Shown here piece by piece: positions 15,648-22,558 of a stretch of DNA of 27,457 nt; within the stretch, counting starts at the first letter, position 1, and each line of letters opens with the position of its first letter. The position numbers were made by a program, and so were the translations under genes. The DNA lies in the NCBI GenBank assembly GCA_964507095.1, contig CAZDOS010000022.1:1-27457 (forward strand), given 5' to 3'. Source of the DNA: RGIG3102 sp964507095. Its GTDB lineage: Bacteria > Bacillota > Clostridia > Oscillospirales > Ruminococcaceae. The notes beneath the pieces were generated by a model. It was not told the DNA's origin. It made no database searches and saw only the letters and a program-made list of their open reading frames with translations.

Positions 15648-16826
15648 ATGGATACAGAAAAGACAGCTGCCGAGAAGGCAGTGCGGGAAGAACAGCCTCA
15701 GTATGAGGTCGGCGGACTGCTGGAAATAGCGGAGGAAGGTTTCGGATTCTTGAGGAGCGAGAACTATCTCACCGGGCCTAACGACGTGTACATCTCCAAT
15801 TCGCAGATCAGGAGATTCAACCTCAGGACCGGTGATTTCGTTGCCGGAACGGCAAGGGATCCCAGACCGGGTGAAAAATACAGGGGACTTTTACAGGTCA
15901 CCGGAGTAAACGGAAAGAATCCGGAGGAGGCCAGGAGAAGGCCCAGATTTGACAATCTGACCCCTATATATCCCAACAGAAAATTCAACATGGGCAACGG
16001 ACCGATCTCGCTCAGACTAATCGATCTTATGAGCCCTATCGGAAGAGGACAGAGAGGACTCATAGTGTCGCCTCCTAAGGCGGGCAAGACCACGCTCATA
16101 AAGGAGATAGCCATGTCCCTTGCCAGAAATCACAGGGACATACACATAATTGTCCTTCTGGTGGACGAGAGACCGGAAGAGGTCACCGACATGAAGGATG
16201 CGGCTGCCGGAACCGATATCGAGGTCATCTATTCGACTTTCGATGAGGTCCGGGAGAGACATGTCAAGGTCGCTGAGATGACCCTTGAAAGGGCAAAGAG
16301 GATGGTCGAGTCCGGCAATGACGTAGTGATCTTGCTCGACAGCATCACGAGGCTTGCCAGGTCAAACAATCTCATATGCACGCCCAGCGGAAGGACGCTG
16401 TCCGGAGGTCTTGACCCGAACTCCTTCTATATGCCCAAGCGCTTTCTGGGAGCTGCCAGGAACCTCAGGGAGGGAGGCAGCCTTACCATCATAGCCACCG
16501 CTCTGGTTGAGACCGGCAGCAGGATGGACGATGTCATATTTGAGGAGTTCAAGAGTACCGGCAACATGGAGATAGTCCTGAACAGGAACCTTCAGGAAAG
16601 AAGGATTTTCCCGGCTGTCGACATCGCAAAGTCGGGCACCAGAAAGGAAGAACTGCTGCTGACCGAAAACGAACTCAGCGTTGAGTCGGACGTGAGGAAC
16701 CGGATGGCCAACGGAAGGTTCGAACTTGACGGCCTGATCAGGGGCCTTGAGAGATTCTCCTCCAACGAAGAGTATGTCAGCGCTTATCTGAAGAGGAAAG
16801 CGGACAGGAACGCGGAGAACGAATAG
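15648..16826 (+). CDS. rho: Transcription termination factor Rho
   Basis: A 392-residue hexameric RNA-dependent ATPase that releases RNA polymerase at Rho-dependent terminators. The N-terminal RNA-binding cold-shock domain (GGLLEIAEEGFGFLR) is followed by Walker A SPPKAGKTT (residues 141-149), the LLVDERPEEVTD segment, Walker B VVILLDSITRLAR, the Q-loop/R-loop region and the C-terminal GTRKEELL. ATG 15648 was chosen for the GGAG 6 bases upstream and because MDTEKTA gives a normal length; the longer frame from 15603 lies within the lipoprotein gene. It lacks the long N-terminal insertions seen in some Clostridia. A strong hairpin starts right after its stop codon. Confidence 0.97.
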   Translation: MDTEKTAAEKAVREEQPQYEVGGLLEIAEEGFGFLRSENYLTGPNDVYISNSQIRRFNLRTGDFVAGTARDPRPGEKYRGLLQVTGVNGKNPEEARRRPRFDNLTPIYPNRKFNMGNGPISLRLIDLMSPIGRGQRGLIVSPPKAGKTTLIKEIAMSLARNHRDIHIIVLLVDERPEEVTDMKDAAAGTDIEVIYSTFDEVRERHVKVAEMTLERAKRMVESGNDVVILLDSITRLARSNNLICTPSGRTLSGGLDPNSFYMPKRFLGAARNLREGGSLTIIATALVETGSRMDDVIFEEFKSTGNMEIVLNRNLQERRIFPAVDIAKSGTRKEELLLTENELSVESDVRNRMANGRFELDGLIRGLERFSSNEEYVSAYLKRKADRNAENE

Positions 16827-16827
16827 G

Positions 16828-16856
16828 ATATATCCGGCTACGGCCGGATATATTTA
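16828..16856 (+). terminator. Terminator-like hairpin directly after rho
   Basis: ATATATCCGGC (16828-16838), loop TACG and GCCGGATATAT (16843-16853) make a perfect 11-bp stem starting 2 bases after the rho stop. Only TTT follows the stem, so the T tract is weak; it could act as a terminator or as a 3' stabilising structure. Confidence 0.6.
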
Positions 16857-16907
16857 AGCCAGAAGGTTAGCCTGTGCTAATTAGATTTGGCAGACAGCAA
16901 ATATGGT

Positions 16908-16935
16908 TTGCCTTTTGGGTCGATTAATGTATAAT
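16908..16935 (+). promoter_or_regulatory. Promoter of the endonuclease IV-like/aminopeptidase operon
   Basis: TTGCCT (16908-16913) and a perfect TATAAT (16930-16935) with a 16-base spacer lie just before the gene at 16960. Two small hairpins (TTAGC/GCTAA at 16867-16880 and GCAAA/TTTGC near 16898-16912) lie upstream. Confidence 0.65.
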
Positions 16936-16959
16936 TAAAACCATAAAGGAAGGCATATC

Positions 16960-17826
16960 ATGACTAGATTCGGACCTGCGGGGCTGGCTGACAGCTTTGC
17001 TGAAATGGGATACAAAAAGAGCGAGGAAGCGGCAGATTATCTCTCCCGTTTTTCACTGACTGCCTTCGAGTACCAGTGCGGCCACGGAGTCAGGATCAAG
17101 GATGAGACTGCTGCCCGCATTGGAGCTGCGCTGATGGAGAAGGACATCCGGGTATCCATGCATGCTCCATACTACATCTCAATGTCCTCCACCGATGAGG
17201 AAAAGAGACTTAACAGCGTCGACTACCTTCTTCAGTCGGCCAGAGCGCTGAAGGCCATGGGAGGCACAAGGATAATCTTCCATCCCGGCTCATGCGGTAA
17301 GCTGGACAGAAGCGAACGGCTGAGAAAAGCCATGGACACCATGGAAAGAGCGGTCAGGGCGCTGGATGACGAAGGGCTGGGAGACATGACGCTGTGTCCT
17401 GAAGTGATGGGGAAGATCAATCAGCTCGGAAGCCTTGAAGAGGTACTGAGCCTGTGTACCATAGACAGAAGGATAATTCCCTGCGTGGACTTCGGTCACC
17501 TCAATGCAAGGACTTACGGAAGCCTGAAGGGGACCGATGACTTCCTGAGAGTCGTTGACACCATTTCCGAGACCCTCAAAGATGAAAGATACAGGATATT
17601 CCACTCCCATTTTTCCAGGATCGAATGGACAAAGGGAGGAGAGAAGAGACACTGGACCTTCCGGGACACCGGCTTCGGACCCGACTGGGAGCCTTTTCTG
17701 GAGATGATCTCCATAAGAGGACTCAGTCTGACGGTGATATGCGAATCCGCGGGAACGCAGACCGAGGATGCCGCGACCATGATGAATTATCTTAACAAAA
17801 AACTCAATAAGGAGAATGACATATAA
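16960..17826 (+). CDS. Endonuclease IV-like TIM-barrel protein (AP endonuclease family 2)
   Basis: A 288-residue protein of the xylose isomerase-like TIM-barrel superfamily, closest in pattern to endonuclease IV (Nfo), which cuts abasic DNA with three metal ions. Metal-ligand segments are visible in order: VSMHAPYY, IIFHPGS, LCPEVMGK, VDFGHLNAR, FHSHFS, KRHWTF and ICESAG. Sequence between them differs from E. coli Nfo, and it starts MTRFGPAGL rather than with the usual IGAHVS. AAGGAAGG (16946-16953) lies 6 bases before the ATG. It overlaps the aminopeptidase gene by one base (TAATG), which implies coupling. A sugar-isomerase-type role is the alternative; DNA repair is favoured by the HAPYY/HPGS/DFGH pattern. 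Confidence 0.8.
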   Translation: MTRFGPAGLADSFAEMGYKKSEEAADYLSRFSLTAFEYQCGHGVRIKDETAARIGAALMEKDIRVSMHAPYYISMSSTDEEKRLNSVDYLLQSARALKAMGGTRIIFHPGSCGKLDRSERLRKAMDTMERAVRALDDEGLGDMTLCPEVMGKINQLGSLEEVLSLCTIDRRIIPCVDFGHLNARTYGSLKGTDDFLRVVDTISETLKDERYRIFHSHFSRIEWTKGGEKRHWTFRDTGFGPDWEPFLEMISIRGLSLTVICESAGTQTEDAATMMNYLNKKLNKENDI

Positions 17827-18896
17827 TGACAGACAGGATAGCAAAGCTGCTGGGCGAGGTTTCAAAGGATCCGTCCTTCGAGGCAGCGCTCATCACAAGC
17901 GACCAGAACAGATTCTATTTCTTCGGCATGCGTTCCTCGGCAGGAACGGCGGTGGTGCTCAAGGACAAGGCATATTTCATAATCGATTCCAGATACCACG
18001 AGCTTGCGCTTAGGACCGTCAGGAATGCGGAAGTGATACTTCAGGACAGGCTCTATGAGCAGATCAATGAGATCCTTGCAAGACACGGAGTGAAGACTGT
18101 CTGGGTCGAGCAGGGAATGTCCCTGGGGACCTTCAACGGTTTGAAAAAGCAGATCAAGGCCGAGCTCCTCTCGGAGAATCCTCTCACGACGATAATCTCT
18201 GGCCTGAGGGTGATAAAGGACGAGGATGAAGTAAAGCTCATCCGCAGGGCACAGGAACTGACGGACATGGGCTTCAGCTACATCATCACCCAGCTCCGTC
18301 CGGGAGTTACGGAGAGGGAGATGCAGCTTGAACTCGAGAACTACATGAAGAAGAACGGTGCTGACGGTCTGTCATTTGACACCATCCTCATAAGCGGAAA
18401 GAACACGAGCCTGCCTCACGGGGTCCCGACCCACAAGGTGATCGAAAAGGGCGACTTCGTGACGATGGACTATGCCGCCGCATACGGCGGATACTGCTCG
18501 GACATGACCAGGACGGTCGCCATAGGCGAGCCTACCGACGAGATGAGACATGTGTACAACATCGTGCTCGAGGCACAGCTCAAGAGCATGGCAGCCATCA
18601 AGCGGGGAGTCGTCTGCTCAGACATCGACAAGATCGCCAGAGACCACATCTATTCAAACGGATACGAGGGATGCTTCGGGCACAGCCTCGGCCACTGCTT
18701 CGGAATAGACATCCACGAGCCTCCGATGTTCTCGCCGAGAGACAATTCGATACTCCCTCGGGGAGCGATGATCACGGTGGAGCCGGGCATCTATCTGCCG
18801 GAGAGATTCGGAGTCAGGATCGAGGATACGGTCAGGGTCACCGATGACGGATACATTCCACTGACCTACTCTACCAAAGAGCTTTTGGTACTTTAA
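17826..18896 (+). CDS. Xaa-Pro aminopeptidase (M24B metallopeptidase)
   Basis: A 356-residue pita-bread-fold aminopeptidase that removes N-terminal residues before proline in the cytoplasm. The N-terminal creatinase-like domain is followed by the catalytic domain with the five metal ligands expected for M24: Asp215 in MDYAA, Asp226 in YCSDMTRT, His290 in GHSLGHCFGI, Glu319 in VEPGIYL and Glu333 in VRIEDTV; His297 in IDIHEP is the usual catalytic His. The start overlaps the previous stop (TAATG), so translation is coupled; the AAGGAG site lies just upstream. It ends in ELLVL. Length and motifs are normal for the family. Confidence 0.94.
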   Translation: MTDRIAKLLGEVSKDPSFEAALITSDQNRFYFFGMRSSAGTAVVLKDKAYFIIDSRYHELALRTVRNAEVILQDRLYEQINEILARHGVKTVWVEQGMSLGTFNGLKKQIKAELLSENPLTTIISGLRVIKDEDEVKLIRRAQELTDMGFSYIITQLRPGVTEREMQLELENYMKKNGADGLSFDTILISGKNTSLPHGVPTHKVIEKGDFVTMDYAAAYGGYCSDMTRTVAIGEPTDEMRHVYNIVLEAQLKSMAAIKRGVVCSDIDKIARDHIYSNGYEGCFGHSLGHCFGIDIHEPPMFSPRDNSILPRGAMITVEPGIYLPERFGVRIEDTVRVTDDGYIPLTYSTKELLVL

Positions 18897-18963
18897 TGCC
18901 GCATACCTGTGCGGTATATGACATATATACACTGTAAATGATCCAATGAAGGAGGATATATTC

Positions 18964-20295
18964 ATGGAATATCAGAAGGAAGTATTTGATACTCTCGCAC
19001 GCCTGGTCAAGTACAACTCGGTACAGGGCGAGCCCCTTGAAGGCAAGCCGTTCGGAGAAGGCCCGGCAGCTGTTCTTGAGGAGGCTCTGAAAATCGCAGA
19101 TGAGATGGGCTTCAGGACAGTCAATATGGAGAACTACTGCGGTTATGCAGAGATCGGCGAGGGCGAGGATATCATCGGACTTGTCGGACATCTCGACATC
19201 GTTCCTGCGGGAGACGGCTGGGATACAGATCCGTTCACGCTCACTTTCAAGGACGACAAGGTCTACGGAAGAGGCGTAAGCGATGACAAGGGCGCAGTCG
19301 TAGCTTCACTGTATGCAATGAAGAAGATCAAGGACAGCGGCATTCCGCTCAAGAAGCGCATCCGCGTTCTGATGGGATGCAACGAAGAGAGCGGTTCGAA
19401 GTGCATGGATTACTATGTAAAGCACGGCGAACCTATTACGGTAGGCTTTACGCCTGACGCAAACTTCCCTGGCATCTACGGCGAGAAGGGCGGCTTCGGA
19501 GGAAAGGCCTATTCAAAGAACACAAAGATAATCGACATCTCAGGCGGAACCGTTTCGAACGCCGTCTGCAAGAGATGCACGATCACCATCCCTGCAGAGG
19601 TCAGCGTTGAGGCTTTAAAGGCTTCGTTCGCCAAGACTCCACTCAAGAGCTATGACATAAAGGAAGAGGGCGGAAAGATCACCATCGTCGCTGAAGGAGT
19701 GGCAGCTCACGCAAGTATGCCTTACCTCGGAGTCAACGCCGCAAACTACACGTTTTGGGCACTGCGGGATGCAGGTTTCAAGGATGACTTCGTAGAGTTC
19801 TATAACGAGCATATCGGAACAGAAAACGACGGCTCGGGCATCGGTATCAATGTAAGCGACGAATACGGCGCGACCACCCTCTGCAACGGTGTTGTAGGAA
19901 TGGAAGACGGAAAGGTATTCGCAACCATCGACTGCCGTTGCGCCGTAACATATTCCCCTGAACAGATCACAGCACTTGCAGCTCCTCATCTTGAGGATGA
20001 CAAGGGTGTCATCGTAGTCAGAAGAGCCGGAAAGCCTCTGTTCTTTGATCCTAATTCCGAGCTGGTCACAAAGCTGGTGTCAGCCTACAGAGAGGTCACC
20101 GGAGACTATGAGAACCAGCCTGAGGTCATCGGAGGCGGCACATATGCCAAGAGCGTACCGGGAATCATCGCGTTTGGATGCGAATTCCCTGGCGCTGACA
20201 ACCACATCCATGACGCCAATGAGTCGCTTCCTATAAAGGAGATGGGACTTCAGATAGAGATCTATCGGAAGGCTATCGAAAAGCTCCTCAACTAA
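18964..20295 (+). CDS. pepV: PepV-like dipeptidase (M20 family)
   Basis: A 443-residue M20A metallopeptidase of the PepV type that splits dipeptides in the cytoplasm. Metal-site motifs: GHLDIVPAGDGWDTDPF (His76, Asp78), GRGVSDDKGA (residues 102-111), CNEESGS (Glu141-Glu142) and the late GADNHIHDANE. ATG 18964 was chosen because AAGGAGGA (18949-18956) lies 7 bases upstream; the in-frame ATG 18946 lies before that site. Arginine codons include several CGC/CGT/CGG, unlike the almost pure AGA/AGG use of neighbours, which may reflect high expression or a separate history. A strong terminator follows, so it is probably monocistronic. Confidence 0.93.
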   Translation: MEYQKEVFDTLARLVKYNSVQGEPLEGKPFGEGPAAVLEEALKIADEMGFRTVNMENYCGYAEIGEGEDIIGLVGHLDIVPAGDGWDTDPFTLTFKDDKVYGRGVSDDKGAVVASLYAMKKIKDSGIPLKKRIRVLMGCNEESGSKCMDYYVKHGEPITVGFTPDANFPGIYGEKGGFGGKAYSKNTKIIDISGGTVSNAVCKRCTITIPAEVSVEALKASFAKTPLKSYDIKEEGGKITIVAEGVAAHASMPYLGVNAANYTFWALRDAGFKDDFVEFYNEHIGTENDGSGIGINVSDEYGATTLCNGVVGMEDGKVFATIDCRCAVTYSPEQITALAAPHLEDDKGVIVVRRAGKPLFFDPNSELVTKLVSAYREVTGDYENQPEVIGGGTYAKSVPGIIAFGCEFPGADNHIHDANESLPIKEMGLQIEIYRKAIEKLLN

Positions 20296-20317
20296 ACCAA
20301 AACAGTCATTATTCATT

Positions 20318-20346
20318 CGGCTCCTCCTTCGGGAGGAGCCGTTTTT
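20318..20346 (+). terminator. Strong intrinsic terminator after pepV
   Basis: CGGCTCCTCC (20318-20327), UUCG tetraloop and GGAGGAGCCG (20332-20341) form a perfect 10-bp stem followed by TTTTT (20342-20346). Confidence 0.93.
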
Positions 20347-20359
20347 GCTCGTTATTACT

Positions 20360-20410
20360 AACATATGTTGTATACTGCAGTAATATGTTGTATACTATAT
20401 GTTGTCAGAT
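20360..20410. repeat. Short direct repeats with nested palindromes upstream of the topoisomerase operon
   Basis: ATATGTTGTATACT occurs at 20363-20376 and again at 20383-20396 (period 20), and ATATGTTGT recurs at 20397-20405. AACATATGTT (20360-20369) and TACTGCAGTA (20373-20382) are perfect 10-bp palindromes. TTGTAT of copy 1 and TATACT of copy 2 stand 17 bases apart, so the repeats could themselves form a promoter, or bind a regulator on one helix face. Confidence 0.75.
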
Positions 20411-20479
20411 TGACTTTTTGAGGACAAATGCCCTGTGAAGGGACGCCCGGTCGGAGAGAATCCCCGGATTGGTAAAATA

Positions 20480-20509
20480 TTGACGGAAATGGGAATTTTC
20501 ATATATAAT
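20480..20509 (+). promoter_or_regulatory. Promoter of the topoisomerase operon
   Basis: TTGACG (20480-20485) and TATAAT (20504-20509) with an 18-base spacer lie about 50 bases before the first gene. GC-rich sequence with small inverted repeats (CCCT/AGGG) lies between it and the upstream direct repeats. Confidence 0.75.
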
Positions 20510-20558
20510 TAAAATTCAAGATAAGGAACCATTCCATATTTGCGATGTGAGGATATAG

Positions 20559-22544
20559 ATGGCTAAGAAAAAGAATGAGTACGGCAATGAAGACATAAAG
20601 CTCTTGAAGGGGGCCGAGAGGGTCCGTTCAAGGCCGGCGGTCATATTCGGCTCTGACGGCATCGAAGGATGCCAGCAGGCCATATTCGAGATACTCACCA
20701 ACGCTGTCGATGAAGCGAGAGAGGGCTTCGGAAAGAAGATCACCCTGAGCGCTTTCAAGGACGGCAGCGTGGAGGTCGAGGATCAGGGAAGAGGAATACC
20801 TGTCGAGTTCAACAATACCGAGCAGAGATACAACTGGGAGCTGGTCTTCTGCGAGCTGTACGCCGGAGGCAAGTACGACAACAATGACGGCGGCAACTAC
20901 GGCATATCCCTGGGAACCAACGGCCTTGGCCTTTGCGCTACCCAGTACGCCAGCGCGTGGATGACGGCCGATATCGTCAGGGACGGAAACGAGTACCATC
21001 TGGACTTCAAGAAAGGCGAGAACGTCGGAGGACTCCACAAGACGGAAGGGACCAAGAAGCACACGGGATCGAAGATCAAGTGGCTGCCTGACAGGGAAGT
21101 CTTCAGCGATACGGATGTCTCAAGGGATTATTACTATGACATGCTCAAGAGACAGGCTGCGGTAAACCCGGGCATCGCATTCATCTTCAACTACGAAGGC
21201 GAGAACGGGATGGAGACCACCCAGTTTCTGTATCAAAATGGCATAAGCGACTATGTCGAGGAACTGGCGGCAGGTACGAACCTTTCCAAAATCGTGCTCT
21301 ACAGCGGCGACGACGCCGGAAGGGACAGGGAAGACCTTCCGGAATACAAGCTTAACATGAACGTGGCGTTCACCTTCTCAAACAAGGTGCATGCCGTTGA
21401 ATACTATCACAATTCCAGCTGGCTGGAGCACGGCGGAAGTCCTGAAACGGCCCTAAAGACCGCTTTTAGGGCACATTTCGACGAATACTTCAAGGCAAAC
21501 GGAATGTACAAGAAGAACGACACAAGGGTCAAGTTCGAGGACATAGAGGACAGCCTTGTGTTCGTTTCCAGCTGCTTCTCGACTATGACCAGCTATGCCA
21601 ACCAGACAAAGAAGGCGGTCACCAACAAGTTCATAGCGAACTCTATGACCAAGTTCCTCAGGCATGCGCTGGAAGTGTACTTTGCCGAGAATCCTGAAGA
21701 GGCCAAGAAGGTCGCTCAGCAGATAATGATAAACAAGACTGCCAGAGAGGATTCAGAAAAGACAAAGCAGAATGTCAAGAGAGAATTGACAGCGAAGATT
21801 GACATCGCCAACAGAGTCGAGAAGTTTGTCGACTGCCGTTCAAAGGATGTCAACGAAAGAGAAATATACATAGTGGAGGGCGATTCCGCCTTGGGCGCCT
21901 GCAAGACCAGCAGGAACGCGCAGTTCCAGGCACTGATGCCCGTCAGGGGAAAGATCCTCAACTGCCTGAAGGTCGACTATGACAGGATATTCAAGAGTCC
22001 GATCATAACGGACCTGCTGAAGGTGCTGGGATGCGGCGTCGAAGCTCCGGCCAAGTTCAGGACGAACGGCATCGGGGCATTTGATATCGAAAACCTCAGG
22101 TGGAACAAGGTGGTAATCTGCACGGATGCCGACGTGGACGGATTCCAGATCAGGACACTTATCCTTGCGATGATCTACAGGCTCATGCCTTCTCTCATAG
22201 ACGAAGGCAAGGTATTCATAGCAGAGTCTCCTCTGTATGAGATAAACTCCGGGGACAAGACCTTCTTCGCATACACCGAACCAGAAAAGACAGACATACT
22301 CTCAAGGCTGGAGGGGAAGAAATATACCATCCAGCGTTCGAAGGGACTCGGCGAGAACGAGCCGGAGATGATGAGCCTTACTACCATGAACCCGGCCACA
22401 AGAAGACTGATCAGAGTATGCAAGGCGGACGTCGACAGGACCCGGGAGATCTTTGAGATCCTCCTGGGAGACAACCTTGCCGGAAGAAAGCAGTACATAC
22501 GGGACTTCGGGCCGGATTATCTCGATCAGCTTGATCTCCAGTAA
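20559..22544 (+). CDS. Divergent type IIA topoisomerase ATPase subunit (GyrB/ParE-like)
   Basis: A 661-residue ATPase/TOPRIM subunit that with the next gene would pass DNA duplexes using ATP. The GHKL domain has Glu44, Asn48 and Asp51 in EILTNAVDEA and DQGRGIP. The ATP-lid motif reads LGTNGLGLC (118-126) where bacterial GyrB/ParE normally has GGLHGVG; the GxxGxG frame is kept, and the form resembles eukaryotic topoisomerase II. The QTK loop is YANQTKKA. TOPRIM residues are Glu440 in EGDSALG (usually EGDSAGG) and Asp523/525/527 in TDADVDG; SKGLGE follows. GAGGA (20549-20553) lies 5 bases before the ATG. Whether it is the cell's topoisomerase IV or an extra enzyme cannot be told without the rest of the genome. 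Confidence 0.92.
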   Translation: MAKKKNEYGNEDIKLLKGAERVRSRPAVIFGSDGIEGCQQAIFEILTNAVDEAREGFGKKITLSAFKDGSVEVEDQGRGIPVEFNNTEQRYNWELVFCELYAGGKYDNNDGGNYGISLGTNGLGLCATQYASAWMTADIVRDGNEYHLDFKKGENVGGLHKTEGTKKHTGSKIKWLPDREVFSDTDVSRDYYYDMLKRQAAVNPGIAFIFNYEGENGMETTQFLYQNGISDYVEELAAGTNLSKIVLYSGDDAGRDREDLPEYKLNMNVAFTFSNKVHAVEYYHNSSWLEHGGSPETALKTAFRAHFDEYFKANGMYKKNDTRVKFEDIEDSLVFVSSCFSTMTSYANQTKKAVTNKFIANSMTKFLRHALEVYFAENPEEAKKVAQQIMINKTAREDSEKTKQNVKRELTAKIDIANRVEKFVDCRSKDVNEREIYIVEGDSALGACKTSRNAQFQALMPVRGKILNCLKVDYDRIFKSPIITDLLKVLGCGVEAPAKFRTNGIGAFDIENLRWNKVVICTDADVDGFQIRTLILAMIYRLMPSLIDEGKVFIAESPLYEINSGDKTFFAYTEPEKTDILSRLEGKKYTIQRSKGLGENEPEMMSLTTMNPATRRLIRVCKADVDRTREIFEILLGDNLAGRKQYIRDFGPDYLDQLDLQ

Positions 22545-22558
22545 TCGAAGGGGCAAAT

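Noticed and set aside
20428..20475. 15-codon frame with a GAGGA-like site upstream of the topoisomerase promoter
   Set aside because: Too short and GC-skewed to support as a gene; no transcript start can be tied to it except the uncertain repeat promoter.
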